DNA of 64,000 nucleotides, taken from the NCBI RefSeq assembly GCF_018913465.1, contig NZ_JABAPM010000001.1, positions 1 to 64,000 of the forward strand, given 5' to 3'. Below are positions 26,152-36,463 of the stretch, one piece after another; position 1 is the first letter of the stretch, and every line of letters begins with the position of its first letter. The DNA comes from Arcanobacterium phocae (GTDB lineage: Bacteria > Actinomycetota > Actinomycetes > Actinomycetales > Actinomycetaceae). Made by a program: the position numbers and the translations under genes. The notes below the pieces were generated by a model, which was given only the letters and a program-made list of their open reading frames with translations, was not told the origin of the DNA and made no database searches.

Positions 26152-28050
26152 ATGGTGAAAAAACATTCCTCGTCGGTGGTTACACGTCCCTTTGACGTTG
26201 GGCCGCAACCCAGATCGTGGCCTAGGTTTTTCGAGTTTTCTGCAATGCCACGAGGGGATAAAGAGCGGGTTATCTCCTCTTCTTTTCGCGAGAATTGGCA
26301 ACTGCTCATTGTGACGACGACGGTGACGTTACTCCTCTTCGTTGGTTCCGCACTAGTTCCATGGGCATTAGGAATCTTCTTGGATTCGGGTATTGAACGC
26401 GGGCTTACTGCGTCGCTGCTCCCGGGTGGTCTCCTTGTATGTGGAGTCATTTTGATCCGTGCGTTCGGTGCGCTTGGTTCGCCGATGGTTCTCTTAGCTT
26501 GGCTTCGGGGAACGGTTACCTGGCAACGCAATATTGTGACACATGTTTCGGGCCGAAGAATGTCACGTAAGTCGGCACTATCGGCTGGTGAGATCGTCGC
26601 GTCAGCAACTTCTGATGCACCGAAAATCGGTAACTTAATAGCTACCAGTACCGAAACATTCGCGGCAACAGTAGCTTTCATTTTGATCGCAGTGCTGATG
26701 ATGCGCTCGAATCTTTTGCTGGGGCTTGTTGTGACGATTGGGTTACCGATCGTGGTTGCGCTGATGACACTCCTGATCCGGCCGCTGCAGTCACGGCTAT
26801 CAGCAAACCGTGAAGAGCGTGGAAAACTAACCACACTAGCAGCTGACGCCGTTGTTGGCCTGCGCGTGATACGTGGCGTCGGTGGAGAAGACGTCTACAG
26901 TGAGCGCTATGAAAAGCAGTCTGCGCACGTAATGGAAACTGGCATAAAGGCTGCGTTTATCCAAGCTGTCTTAGGCGGTCTAACCACTGCTGTCCCAGCA
27001 TTGTTTTCCGCCGTCGTCATTTCGTTAGGTATCTGGCAGGTCTATCAGGGGCAGCTCACCTATGGTCAACTGGTGGCATTCTATGGGTACACCGCGTACT
27101 TGTCCGTACCAGTTTCATCAGCTACCAGGTTTTTCCAGGTGGTAGCAGATGCGAAAGTTGGCGCTCGCCGTATCGGCAGGATTTTGAGTACTGAACCGAC
27201 GACGTCGAACGCTCGCACCATGGCTCAACCGCCAGTAATTAACTGGGATCAGGCTGCGCTCACGGATCTGACGTCGGGAGTGCGCATTGAGCCAGGGAAG
27301 CTAACCATGATCGTCTGCTCGCACCCAGACGTGGCAGCACAATGTGCGCAACGATTAGCGCGAATAGATGATGAATCTGAGATTGAGGTATCTGACAGGT
27401 CCGTCGTCGTCAAACTTTCCCAGCTACCGCTGGCGGACGTCCGAAACGGGATCGTGCTGTCCGGGGCAACTGCGCAGCTATTTCAAGGACGGGTCCGGTC
27501 AAATATTAACGGACCATATGCCGACGATCTGGTTCCGCGTACGGTCGCTGAGCAAATGGCGGATACCGGGGACGGCTCCGGGCAAGCAACACGCCAACAT
27601 CGTGGACACCCGCAGGCCGCCAGTGATCAACAGTTACACGCAGCGTTAACGGTGGCTGATGCGAACGACGTCGTGCTCGGACTTGCCAACGGACTCGATG
27701 GCTATATCGCGGAACGTGGACGGTCACTGTCGGGCGGGCAACGCCAACGGTTAGCCTTAGCTCGTGCCGTACTACATGATCCGCCGGTACTGATTGCGAT
27801 TGAACCAACGTCGGCGGTCGATTCTCATACCGAGATGCGAATTGCGCGTGCGTTATCTGCCCAGCGTGCCGGAAAAACGACGGTGATCGTTTCTATGTCA
27901 CCAATTATGTTGCACCAAGCTGATACGGTTATCGTCCTGAACCCAGACGGTACCGAACATATGCGCGGTAGCCACGATGATCTGAGCCAGGATCCGTTCT
28001 ATCACGCCTTAGTACAACGCACCGCAGTAGACGATCAGGAGGAGAACTAG
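26152..28050 (+). CDS. ABC exporter half-transporter with degenerate nucleotide-binding site
   Basis: The product of about 632 residues has an N-terminal six-helix ABC exporter domain and a C-terminal ATPase domain. In the latter the Walker A motif is absent (MIVCSHPDVAAQC stands in its place), the Q-loop Gln is missing (VLSGATAQLFQGRV), the Walker B Asp is replaced (VLIAIEPTSAVD) and the switch His is missing (IVSMSPIMLHQ). The signature SLSGGQRQRLALARAV is intact. There is also an insert rich in Gly, His and Gln before the signature. So it can serve only as signature donor to its partner, encoded directly downstream. I chose ATG 26152; ATGs further upstream lack a site. Substrate unknown. 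Confidence 0.88.
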   Translation: MVKKHSSSVVTRPFDVGPQPRSWPRFFEFSAMPRGDKERVISSSFRENWQLLIVTTTVTLLLFVGSALVPWALGIFLDSGIERGLTASLLPGGLLVCGVILIRAFGALGSPMVLLAWLRGTVTWQRNIVTHVSGRRMSRKSALSAGEIVASATSDAPKIGNLIATSTETFAATVAFILIAVLMMRSNLLLGLVVTIGLPIVVALMTLLIRPLQSRLSANREERGKLTTLAADAVVGLRVIRGVGGEDVYSERYEKQSAHVMETGIKAAFIQAVLGGLTTAVPALFSAVVISLGIWQVYQGQLTYGQLVAFYGYTAYLSVPVSSATRFFQVVADAKVGARRIGRILSTEPTTSNARTMAQPPVINWDQAALTDLTSGVRIEPGKLTMIVCSHPDVAAQCAQRLARIDDESEIEVSDRSVVVKLSQLPLADVRNGIVLSGATAQLFQGRVRSNINGPYADDLVPRTVAEQMADTGDGSGQATRQHRGHPQAASDQQLHAALTVADANDVVLGLANGLDGYIAERGRSLSGGQRQRLALARAVLHDPPVLIAIEPTSAVDSHTEMRIARALSAQRAGKTTVIVSMSPIMLHQADTVIVLNPDGTEHMRGSHDDLSQDPFYHALVQRTAVDDQEEN

Positions 28051-29780
28051 TGAAGTTACCAATAGCCCACAATGCGACTATTGTTCGGAAACTGCGTGCC
28101 TTGGTTACGCGATTCAAAACCGATCTCGCGATTGTTTTGGGCGTGCAGCTGTTAGTTGCGCTGGCAACTGTTGTGTCTCCGTGGATTATCGGCCGTTCGT
28201 TCGACGCGGTCAATGCCGGTGCGCCCGGATCAGTGATTCGGACCAACATTATTATTTTGATTATTGCAGTCGTTATTCAGTCGATTACCGCTGGAATCGG
28301 AGAATACACCTCTCGGGTTCTAGGGCAGAAGATTTTTCACGATCTGCGGGTGGACCTCGTTCAAGCCGTTACTCATTTGCCTTTATCAACGGTGGAATCG
28401 GCTGGAACTGGTGATTTATTAGGTCGCACGACGACGGACGTAGACCGGATCGAATTCGTGGTACGGGTAGGAATATCACGCATCGTCATGCTCTCGATGC
28501 AAGTAGTAGTGACCGTGGTTGCGGCCGTCTTAGTTGATTGGCGTATCGGCATTGTAGTGGCACTGTCGTTTGTGCCAGTTGTACTACTGGTTCGCCGCTA
28601 CTTGCGCCGCACGATTGCAGCGTATCTGGCAACGTCTGCACTGAACGCGGAAATCTCTGGCGACATTACGGAAACCGTGGAACACGTTGCCACGGTGGAC
28701 GCGTTCGCGATGCGAGATCATCGGATCTCGAGGACAATGTCGCTGTTGACTGAGCAGTGGGAGAACGAACGTTATACAGCAGCAATGCGGGCCTTGTTCT
28801 CTTTCTCAATGGTGATCGTGCTCTTTTCGCCGATTATTGTGGCAGTTGTGTGGGGTGCATGGCTGATCGGGCTCGGATACGCTACCGTCGGTTCTGTGAC
28901 AGCGGTTGCGCTATACGCCCAGCAACTGCGCGGACCGGTAGACGAACTATCGTGGTGGGTTGACGAATTACAATTCGCCGCAGTTGCATTAGCGCGTATT
29001 TTCGGTGTTGCCGATGTGCCACCTGATCGAATAATCGGGCCAGATATGCCTGATGGACAAACGGTATCTATTGAAGATGTGTCATTCGAGTATCGGCCGG
29101 GTGTTACAGTTCTTGACAACGTTACGATGGCGATTGATCCAGGCGAAAAAATCGCTATTGTTGGCCCATCGGGGGCCGGTAAATCAACATTGGGACGGTT
29201 AATTGCAGGTGTTAATCCGCCTTCACGAGGACATATTCGCGTTGGGGGAGTTGAGGTGACGCGCATCGAAGAAAAGCGTATGCACTCAACTGTTGCGCTG
29301 GTGACTCAAGAAAACCATATTTTCGTTGGGAGCATTGCTGATAACTTGCGATTTGCAGCACCTGATGCGTCCGATGCAGAATTGTGGAAGGCGCTCGACG
29401 TCGTCGATGCTACGTGGGCACGAACAATGCCCGAAGGGTTAGCGACGAAAGTTGGTTCGGGAGAACGCGAGCTGGCTCCGGATCGAGCACAGCAATTAGC
29501 GTTAGCTCGAATCGTGTTGCTTGATCCGGACGTCGTTATTCTTGATGAAGCCACGTCGCTTCTTGATCCGACGGCGGCGCGCTCCACAGAACGTGCGTTG
29601 GCACGGATCTTGCAGGGGCGTACCGTGATATCCATTGCGCACCGGCTTTACACCGCATACGACGCAGATCGGGTATGCGTGATGATAGATGGAAGAATTG
29701 CAGAACTAGGAACGCACGATGAGCTGGTGGCTGCCGGTGGCGAATATGCCTCTTTGTGGCACACGTGGCAGCAAGACTAG
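28050..29780 (+). CDS. ABC exporter half-transporter with catalytic Walker motifs
   Basis: The 576-residue product is the partner of the preceding half-transporter. It has a six-helix domain and an ATPase domain with intact Walker A GPSGAGKST, Q-loop VALVTQENHIF, Walker B VVILDEATSLLD and switch His (SIAHRL). Its signature is degenerate: ELAPDRAQQ in place of LSGGQ. Combined with the partner, only one composite ATP site would be functional. The GTG start overlaps the previous stop by one base and has an AGGAGG site. The stop overlaps that of the convergent PH-domain gene. The family includes multidrug, lipid and siderophore exporters; I cannot choose among them. Confidence 0.9.
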   Translation: MKLPIAHNATIVRKLRALVTRFKTDLAIVLGVQLLVALATVVSPWIIGRSFDAVNAGAPGSVIRTNIIILIIAVVIQSITAGIGEYTSRVLGQKIFHDLRVDLVQAVTHLPLSTVESAGTGDLLGRTTTDVDRIEFVVRVGISRIVMLSMQVVVTVVAAVLVDWRIGIVVALSFVPVVLLVRRYLRRTIAAYLATSALNAEISGDITETVEHVATVDAFAMRDHRISRTMSLLTEQWENERYTAAMRALFSFSMVIVLFSPIIVAVVWGAWLIGLGYATVGSVTAVALYAQQLRGPVDELSWWVDELQFAAVALARIFGVADVPPDRIIGPDMPDGQTVSIEDVSFEYRPGVTVLDNVTMAIDPGEKIAIVGPSGAGKSTLGRLIAGVNPPSRGHIRVGGVEVTRIEEKRMHSTVALVTQENHIFVGSIADNLRFAAPDASDAELWKALDVVDATWARTMPEGLATKVGSGERELAPDRAQQLALARIVLLDPDVVILDEATSLLDPTAARSTERALARILQGRTVISIAHRLYTAYDADRVCVMIDGRIAELGTHDELVAAGGEYASLWHTWQQD

Positions 29781-30427
29781 ATCAACACGAGCGTTGCCAC
29801 GGCACTGCTCAAGAGCACGAGCGTTCCAGCAATGGGTAGGGGAAGGAAACGCGACGTCGTCGTTTCGTCCCACTTTTCGCCAGTGAGCGCTAGCCGACGG
29901 CGCAACGCCGAATCGGACCGGATCGCGTGGGTACGAATATTGAGCGAATCGGCTGCAAATGGTAGCGGAACAACAATCTCCCGCGGTTGCGGATCCTTCC
30001 AGTCTATTGGATCGGGCAGACTGCGCTTGCGCTCACGCCACGAGTTATATAGCAGCCCAACCCTGGAGGGAAGCACCCATACTGGGATTTTCTTGCCAGA
30101 TTTGGTGTAGATATATAACCCCCACCGGTTTAGGGCTTCGGAAACATCTGCCCACGGAATGAAATATTCGCGCGCCAGATTAATAACGTGGATTCCTTGT
30201 GGCAGAACGATTAATCGCGGGTTCCACCAGCCTGCCCAGCCTATGAAAGACAGGAAGGCTACTACGGGGAGCGAGAAGAGGATTTCCTTCAATCCGCCAT
30301 TGATTCCAGACGCAACCACAATAACGAACGAGAGAACCCATAAGAGGTAGGCCCAAAAGTGGCTGTTTTCACCGCGCAATGTCACATTCATGAAGTTAAT
30401 TGTCGCAGGTTGTTCGTTCGCTCGCAT
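29777..30427 (-). CDS. Membrane protein with bacterial PH-like domain
   Basis: The 216-residue product has two adjacent N-terminal membrane helices (about 25-65), then a region resembling bacterial PH domains: PRLIVLPQGIHVINLAREYFIPWADVSEA, followed by GLYIYTKSGKKIPVWVLP. A final hydrophobic stretch near the C-terminus (PIAGTLVLLSSAVATLVLI) may be a third helix. Function is unknown. It is convergent with the ABC exporter, their stop codons overlapping, and divergent from typA. Confidence 0.75.
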   Translation of the reverse strand: MRANEQPATINFMNVTLRGENSHFWAYLLWVLSFVIVVASGINGGLKEILFSLPVVAFLSFIGWAGWWNPRLIVLPQGIHVINLAREYFIPWADVSEALNRWGLYIYTKSGKKIPVWVLPSRVGLLYNSWRERKRSLPDPIDWKDPQPREIVVPLPFAADSLNIRTHAIRSDSALRRRLALTGEKWDETTTSRFLPLPIAGTLVLLSSAVATLVLI

Positions 30428-30510
30428 TTCGTTGTATGTAAGCGAACTGTGTCGGTGCTACATCGTAAACTGGCATTATCTGAATAAGACATTAATTTAA
30501 AGGGACTTTT

Positions 30511-32436
30511 ATGATTCAAACACGCGCCGATCTGCGAAACGTTGCCATTGTTGCTCACGTTGACCACGGTAAAACTACGCTGGTAGACGGCATGCTATGG
30601 CAAGGCGGCGCATTTGATGCCCGCGCAACGGTTGAAAAAACGGGCGAGCGCGTTATGGATTCTGGTGATCTAGAACGCGAAAAAGGTATTACGATTCTTG
30701 CTAAGAATACGGCTATTACCTACCACGGTCCATCAGCTAAGGACTTTGGCGCGCCGGAGGGAGTAACGATTAATGTTATCGATACCCCGGGGCACGCCGA
30801 TTTCTCGGGTGAAGTTGAACGTGGACTGTCCATGGTAGATGGTGTGGTACTGCTGGTGGATGCCTCGGAAGGCCCACTGCCGCAAACCCGTTTCGTTTTG
30901 CGTAAAGCCTTGGAAGCCAATAAGCCGGTTATTACAGTTATCAACAAGGTTGATCGTCCGGACGCACGTATTTCTGAGGTTATCGAAGAAGCTCAAGATC
31001 TATTGCTGAATCTTGCCTCGGACATCGACAATCCAGATCTTGATCTGGATAAGATCCTCGATATCCCAGTTATTTTTGCGGCTGCCAAAGCAGGACGGGC
31101 TGACACAGTTCAACCAGCCGACGGTGAACTACCAGCAAACGAAAACCTAGAGCCGCTGTTCCGAGCAATTCTTGAATACATTCCAGCGCCAACTTACGAA
31201 GAAGATGCTCCGTTGGTTGGTCAGGTGACAAATCTTGATGCTTCGCCATTCCTTGGCCGGTTGGCACTCATTCGTGTCTATTCAGGCGAGCTGAAGAAGG
31301 GTGCATGGGTTGGACTGGCCAACGGCCCAGATTCGGAAATCGAGCGTGTTCATATCACCGAGTTGCTCCGTACCCAAGGCCTAGAGCGTGTTCCTGGGAC
31401 CAGTGCCGGACCAGGCGATATTGTTGCGGTTGCTGGAATGCCGAATATTATGATTGGCGAGACTCTGGTAGACCTCGAAGATCCGCGCCCAATGCCGCGT
31501 ATTCACATTGATGATCCGGCGATTTCGATGACCATTGGCGTTAACACCTCGCCGTTGGCAGGTAAGGTTAAGGGGCACAAGCTGACCGCTCGTCAGGTAC
31601 GTGACCGCCTCACTCAAGAGCTGGTAGGTAACGTGTCTATCCGTGTTCTTCCTACAGATCGTCCAGATGCCTGGGAAGTTCAAGACCGTGGCGAATTAGC
31701 ACTAGCAATTTTGGTTGAAACTATGCGACGTGAAGGATTCGAACTGACCGTCGGTAAGCCACAAGTTGTGAAGCGTGTTATTGACGGCGTTATTCATGAA
31801 CCATGGGAGCGTGCCACAATCGATGTTCCAGAAGAGCATTTGGGTGCAGTTACCCAGCTGATGGCGGCACGCAAGGGCCAGATGACTACCATGTCGAATC
31901 ATGGTAGTGGTTGGGTTCGGATGGAATTCTTACTTCCATCGCGCGGTATGATCGGTTTCCGTACTCAATTCCTTACCCAGACCCGTGGTACTGGTATTGC
32001 GGCATCAATTTCCGAAGGCTATGCGCCATGGGCTGGCGATATTGAATCACGTAACACTGGTTCGTTGGTTTCGGACCGTTCCGGCCAAGTAACAGCGTTC
32101 TCGTTGCAACGCCTTGAAGATCGTGGAAGCTTCTTTGTAGATCCAGGTGAAGAAACTTACGAAGGCCAAATCGTTGGTGAGAACCCACGCAATGAGGATA
32201 TGGAAGTGAACGTCGTCAAGGCTAAAGAAATGACGAATATGCGTTCGGCAACCGCTGATGCATTCGAGACACTACAAGCACGTCGTAAGCTTACACTCGA
32301 AGAATGTATTGAGTTTGCTGCTGATGACGAATGCATCGAAGTAACCCCAGAAACAGTTCGGGTACGAAAAGTAATTCTCAGCACGACTGAGCGGCTGCGT
32401 GAAGCAGCTCGCCGGAAGCGTGCTGGCAGAAAGTAA
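30511..32436 (+). CDS. typA: Ribosome-associated GTPase TypA/BipA
   Basis: TypA is a translational GTPase related to EF-G that aids ribosome assembly and stress growth. The 641-residue product has G1 [10 protein letters not shown], the switch II motif [16 protein letters not shown]4 NKVDR, and later the BipA-type C-terminal region ([20 protein letters not shown] and [19 protein letters not shown]). All key residues are present. It heads a likely operon with a small membrane protein and a VanW protein, the first only 7 bases downstream. Confidence 0.97.
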   Translation: MIQTRADLRNVAIVAHVDHGKTTLVDGMLWQGGAFDARATVEKTGERVMDSGDLEREKGITILAKNTAITYHGPSAKDFGAPEGVTINVIDTPGHADFSGEVERGLSMVDGVVLLVDASEGPLPQTRFVLRKALEANKPVITVINKVDRPDARISEVIEEAQDLLLNLASDIDNPDLDLDKILDIPVIFAAAKAGRADTVQPADGELPANENLEPLFRAILEYIPAPTYEEDAPLVGQVTNLDASPFLGRLALIRVYSGELKKGAWVGLANGPDSEIERVHITELLRTQGLERVPGTSAGPGDIVAVAGMPNIMIGETLVDLEDPRPMPRIHIDDPAISMTIGVNTSPLAGKVKGHKLTARQVRDRLTQELVGNVSIRVLPTDRPDAWEVQDRGELALAILVETMRREGFELTVGKPQVVKRVIDGVIHEPWERATIDVPEEHLGAVTQLMAARKGQMTTMSNHGSGWVRMEFLLPSRGMIGFRTQFLTQTRGTGIAASISEGYAPWAGDIESRNTGSLVSDRSGQVTAFSLQRLEDRGSFFVDPGEETYEGQIVGENPRNEDMEVNVVKAKEMTNMRSATADAFETLQARRKLTLEECIEFAADDECIEVTPETVRVRKVILSTTERLREAARRKRAGRK

Positions 32437-32443
32437 CCTGAGT

Positions 32444-32818
32444 ATGGTTCGCGCGATTGCAGGAACTCTTGTTGGAGTTATTGCGGCAGTTTTGTCGCTC
32501 GTAGCGTACTCTGGTCCGCTTGATCAGCCCGTTATTGGGCTGATCATGGCCAGCGGACTAGTCATGTCTGGCTCATGGTTTGTTTATCGGTTAACGCACG
32601 GACTGGGGTGGTGCTTTTATAGCGCTACGCTCGTCATTGTGACTGGCTGGATGGTCTTTTTCCCACCCACCGATGACATCTTGTTCACAGACCAATCATG
32701 GGCATTAGACGCTTGGCTAATCCTTGTTGCGATTAGTATAGTTCTGCCGGTAATAATCGACCGTGATACACCACGAGAACAAGCCGAAAACACGTCAACT
32801 GAGATCGAGATGCCATGA
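32444..32818 (+). CDS. Small integral membrane protein, function unknown
   Basis: The product of about 124 residues has about four hydrophobic helices (near 3-22, 29-45, 57-75 and 89-108) and a charged C-terminal tail. I do not recognise a named family with confidence; it resembles DUF6113-like actinobacterial membrane proteins that sit near typA. The ATG at 32444 is 7 bases after the typA stop, and the stop overlaps the VanW gene start by four bases, so all three are probably cotranscribed. Confidence 0.75.
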   Translation: MVRAIAGTLVGVIAAVLSLVAYSGPLDQPVIGLIMASGLVMSGSWFVYRLTHGLGWCFYSATLVIVTGWMVFFPPTDDILFTDQSWALDAWLILVAISIVLPVIIDRDTPREQAENTSTEIEMP

Positions 32819-34500
32819 CACAACAACGTATGCTTTCAATTTTGCGTTCGCGTTACGGCATTATTGGAATTTCGGCGATAGTTATAGTCATTGGCTACCT
32901 CGCTCTTGCTGTTGCGCTGGCAAACCATATTCCAGCTGGTACTAAGGTTTCTGGTGTTGATGTGTCAGGTCTGTCGAAGCAACAGGCTCAGCAGACACTG
33001 GCGCATGAGCTCGATTCGATGCTACATGAGCAGCGCGAGGTCAAACTTTCAAACGTTGAACACGATCCTGTTTTCCTTGACCCGGAAGGGCTGGAATTGC
33101 AGGTTGATACCGAACGAACCTTAGATCGTCTCACCGGTTTTTCATTGAATCCGCTAAGGCTGTGGCGGCACATGTTTGGCGGCGATAATTTTTCCGCGTT
33201 TGTTCGAACAAATTCGGAAAGTTTAGCTACACAGCTGGATGCGATTAGCGAAACTACCGATCGCGCTGCGCGCGATGCCACGATTCGGTTAGAAGAAGCT
33301 CAGCCGGTAGTTGAGAAAGCCGTTGATGGTGTAAAGCTTGATAAAGAACGTGCAGCAGATGTAATCGAACAATCGTGGTTAACCAACACTGATGCTATAG
33401 TACTGCCTGCAGCGGTTACTGAAGCCCAAGTGACAACCGAAACAGCTACCGAGTATGTTGATACCCTGTTGACGCCACTACTTGAAAAACCGCTTTCTCT
33501 AACTATAAAAGAAAAACTGGTAGAGCTGTCTCCAGCTCAGATTGCTGCGGCGATGACCATCGAATACAAAGACGGTTTTGCCTTTTCAATAGATAGTGAA
33601 AAGATTCGCGATGTCGTAGAACAAGTGCAACCAGGATTGCTGACTGCACCGAAAGATGCGAGCATCGCAATTGAAAACTCTGCGGTAAAAATTACGCCAG
33701 CTGTTGACGGCGAAGCTATCAATACCGAAGCATTGGTATCTGATATGGTCGGCGTAGTTAAAAGTAAGAATCGCACAGTCACTGTTCAAATCGACGTCGA
33801 GAAACCCAAGCTGAGTACCGCAGATATTGAAGGCTTAGGCGTCAAAGAGATTGTTGCGGAAATATCCACGCCGTTCTATGAAGACCCGGTGCGTTCGACT
33901 AACCTTCGTGTGGGGTCAAGCTATGTCACAAATACCTTGGTACGTCCAGGTGAAACCTTTGATCTGCAAACAGCGCTGGGGCCACTGGAAGAGTCGCGTG
34001 GCTTCGTGCGTTCTGGCGTAATTGTTAACGGTTTCCCAGCCACAGATATTGGCGGCGGATTGTCACAGCTCGCAACGAATGTGTTCAACGTCGGATATCG
34101 AGCCGGGTTAGAAGACGTTGCGCACAAACCACACACCGTCTACTACGATCGCTACCCGATGGGGCTAGAGTCAACAATCTGGTATGACCAGATCTTTGTG
34201 AAATGGAAGAATACCACCCCGTACGGTGTTCTTATCGAATCGTTCTTAGACGGGTCAAAGATTACTACTCGGTTGTGGTCAACAAAGTATTATGATGTCC
34301 AGCTTCATCAAGGGAAGCCATATGATTTCGTCAAGGCGCAAACTAAACGAAATCCGGCATCTGATTGTAAGCCGTCCACCTATAAGAAGGATGGTTTCTC
34401 AGTAGAAGTTGGCCGGACAGTAAGCCTTAATGGGGAACAGCTTGAGGATTCCCGAAACGTTGTTCACTATGATCCGTTGCCTGCCGTGACATGCGATTAG
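32815..34500 (+). CDS. VanW family protein with peptidoglycan-binding-like repeats
   Basis: The 561-residue product has an N-terminal membrane anchor (about 20-38), an extracellular region that resembles two putative peptidoglycan-binding-4 domains (about 40-350) and a C-terminal VanW domain (about 370-490) with RPGETFDLQTALGPL, GGGLSQLATNVFNVGYRAGL and HTVYYDRYPMGLESTIWY. It should sit on the outer face of the membrane and act on or bind the cell wall; the precise role of VanW domains is not established. Two cysteines near the C-terminus could form a disulfide. Overlap with the upstream gene indicates translational coupling. Confidence 0.88.
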   Translation: MTQQRMLSILRSRYGIIGISAIVIVIGYLALAVALANHIPAGTKVSGVDVSGLSKQQAQQTLAHELDSMLHEQREVKLSNVEHDPVFLDPEGLELQVDTERTLDRLTGFSLNPLRLWRHMFGGDNFSAFVRTNSESLATQLDAISETTDRAARDATIRLEEAQPVVEKAVDGVKLDKERAADVIEQSWLTNTDAIVLPAAVTEAQVTTETATEYVDTLLTPLLEKPLSLTIKEKLVELSPAQIAAAMTIEYKDGFAFSIDSEKIRDVVEQVQPGLLTAPKDASIAIENSAVKITPAVDGEAINTEALVSDMVGVVKSKNRTVTVQIDVEKPKLSTADIEGLGVKEIVAEISTPFYEDPVRSTNLRVGSSYVTNTLVRPGETFDLQTALGPLEESRGFVRSGVIVNGFPATDIGGGLSQLATNVFNVGYRAGLEDVAHKPHTVYYDRYPMGLESTIWYDQIFVKWKNTTPYGVLIESFLDGSKITTRLWSTKYYDVQLHQGKPYDFVKAQTKRNPASDCKPSTYKKDGFSVEVGRTVSLNGEQLEDSRNVVHYDPLPAVTCD

Positions 34501-34591
34501 CATACGTAACACGAAGTATGACTAAGATTACTAGCAAACTGCCGTGCACAGGCCGATAATTGAAGTAGCGCATAAATAGAAAGAGGAACTC

Positions 34592-34915
34592 ATGACGTAC
34601 GTAATCGCATTGCCATGTGTAGATGTTAAAGATCGGGCATGCGTTGATGAATGTCCCGTCGATTGTATCTATGAAGGTGAACGCACTCTCTATATCCATC
34701 CGGACGAATGCGTGGACTGCGGTGCATGCGAGCCGGTATGCCCAACGGAAGCAATCTACTATGAAGATGATCTTCCAGAAGAATGGAGTGAATATCATCG
34801 AGCTAATGTAGAGTTTTTCGATGATCTTGGCTCGCCGGGTGGGGCAACTAAACTCGGTCCTATCGCTAAAGACCATCCGTTGATAGCTAACCTCCCGCAA
34901 GGTATCAACGATTAA
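34592..34915 (+). CDS. fdxA: 7Fe ferredoxin
   Basis: The 107-residue product matches actinobacterial FdxA. Cysteines at 9, 17, 21, 25, 40, 43, 46 and 50 supply ligands for a [3Fe-4S] and a [4Fe-4S] cluster (CVDECPVDC and CVDCGACEPVC). The C-terminal extension with DLGSPGGATKLGP is typical. It would carry electrons in the cytosol; the FprA reductase encoded at 57020 is a plausible partner. The ATG has a GAAAGAGGA site. An intrinsic terminator follows. In many actinobacteria dapC follows fdxA, but here citrate synthase does. Confidence 0.96.
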   Translation: MTYVIALPCVDVKDRACVDECPVDCIYEGERTLYIHPDECVDCGACEPVCPTEAIYYEDDLPEEWSEYHRANVEFFDDLGSPGGATKLGPIAKDHPLIANLPQGIND

Positions 34916-34921
34916 TCTGTT

Positions 34922-34967
34922 TCCCTGATAGTTCGTTGCATTTGGCAGTGAGGTATCAGGGATTTTT
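34922..34967 (+). terminator. Intrinsic terminator after fdxA
   Basis: TCCCTGATA (34922-34930) pairs with TATCAGGGA (34954-34962) and is followed by five T. Confidence 0.85.
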
Positions 34968-35077
34968 CTACCCAGTATTTATCTCAACATCAAAACAAAT
35001 ATTGAAAATTACGGTAGTGTGATGTGTATCGTACTCATTGTGTAGTGAGTGGCGAAAAAAGACGAAGGAGTCGGGCT

Positions 35078-36409
35078 ATGGCAGAACATGCGAAACTAAT
35101 TGTTGATGGGCGCCATCTCGATCTGGAACGCGTCCCAGCCGTATCTGGCAATGATGGTTTCAAGATCAACTCTATGCTGGCTACCACAGGTGCAGTAACC
35201 TTGGATCCAGGCTTCACCAACACTGCCTCGTGTACCTCAGCAATCACCTATATCGACGGTGACGCTGGAATTTTACGCTATCGAGGGTATCCGATTGAGC
35301 AACTAGCTGCACACTGCTCGTTCCTAGAAGTGGCATATTTACTGATATACGGGCAGCTTCCAGATGTTGAATCACTAGCAGCTTTCACCCATCGGATTAA
35401 AAAACACACACTATTGCATGAAGATTTTCGTTCATTCTTCACTGCGTTCCCGTCATCGGGACACCCCATGTCTATATTGCAAGCCGGAGTAGCCGGCCTG
35501 GGTACATACTATGAGGATACGTTGGACCCAACCGATACTGAACAACGGAATTTGGCTACCGTTATTCTGCTGGCGAAACTTCCAACGATGATTGCCTATA
35601 TTTCGAAACGGGCAACTGGATTGCCGTTGCTTTATCCCGACTCAGCAAAGTCGTACACCGAAGACTTCATCCGAATGACGTTCGCATTGCCGTATCAGAA
35701 CGACGATGTAGACCCGACGATCATTAACGCTCTCGATAAACTCTTTATTTTGCATGCAGACCATGAACAGAACTGTTCAACGTCGACCGTGCGTCTGGTG
35801 GGATCAGCCCAAGCCAATATCTACGCTTCGGTGGCTGCTGGGGTAGGGGCGTTGTCCGGTCCTCTTCATGGTGGTGCTAATGAAGCTGTGCTTGCTATGT
35901 TAGGTCATCTGCGTGAAACCAGAACTCCGATAAAAGATTTTGTTTCGCAGGTGAAAGACAAGAAAAACGATGTAAAGCTGATGGGCTTTGGACATCGCGT
36001 CTACAAGAACTATGATCCACGCGCAACAATCGTCAAAGATATTGCCGACGACGTTCTCGGCGCACTATCGGGCGATGAAGAGCTCTTTGATATGGCACGT
36101 GAGCTGGAACAGGTTGCGTTAGAGGATGATTACTTTATCGAACGCAACTTGTATCCCAATGTGGATTTTTATACCGGTCTGATCTACAAGGCGATGGGTT
36201 TCCCAACGAAAATGTTTACGCCGTTGTTCGCACTAGGTCGGTTGCCGGGCTGGATAGCCCAGTATCATGAGCTAGTCGATGATCCTGCCCAGAAGATTGG
36301 TCGGCCACGGCAAGTTTATGTTGGGTCAGATGCGCGCGACTGGGTGCCACTTGGGGAACGTCAAAAACGGTATTCGGGCTTCAGCGAACCACTTGATTAC
36401 CAAGTGTAA
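35078..36409 (+). CDS. gltA: Citrate synthase
   Basis: The enzyme condenses oxaloacetate and acetyl-CoA into citrate, entering the TCA cycle. The 443-residue product has the N-terminal strand region of type II citrate synthases and the active-site blocks ILHADHEQNCSTSTVRL, GPLHGGANEAVLAML, MGFGHRVYKNYDPRA and PNVDFYTGLIYKAMG. The ATG at 35078 follows GAAGGAG; the frame extends upstream without a site. A possible promoter, TTGAAA at 35002-35007 with TATCGT 19 bases later, lies before it. With isocitrate dehydrogenase it suggests an oxidative TCA branch. Confidence 0.97.
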   Translation: MAEHAKLIVDGRHLDLERVPAVSGNDGFKINSMLATTGAVTLDPGFTNTASCTSAITYIDGDAGILRYRGYPIEQLAAHCSFLEVAYLLIYGQLPDVESLAAFTHRIKKHTLLHEDFRSFFTAFPSSGHPMSILQAGVAGLGTYYEDTLDPTDTEQRNLATVILLAKLPTMIAYISKRATGLPLLYPDSAKSYTEDFIRMTFALPYQNDDVDPTIINALDKLFILHADHEQNCSTSTVRLVGSAQANIYASVAAGVGALSGPLHGGANEAVLAMLGHLRETRTPIKDFVSQVKDKKNDVKLMGFGHRVYKNYDPRATIVKDIADDVLGALSGDEELFDMARELEQVALEDDYFIERNLYPNVDFYTGLIYKAMGFPTKMFTPLFALGRLPGWIAQYHELVDDPAQKIGRPRQVYVGSDARDWVPLGERQKRYSGFSEPLDYQV

Positions 36410-36419
36410 CGGCAGAACA

Positions 36420-36460
36420 TCATGGGGGTGTGGACAAACCTTTCGTCCACACCCCCATGA
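36420..36460. terminator. Hairpin between convergent gltA and maf
   Basis: A perfect 16-bp stem (36420-36435 with 36445-36460) has a 9-base loop. There is no U tract. It probably serves both genes. Confidence 0.65.
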
Positions 36461-36463
36461 CAC

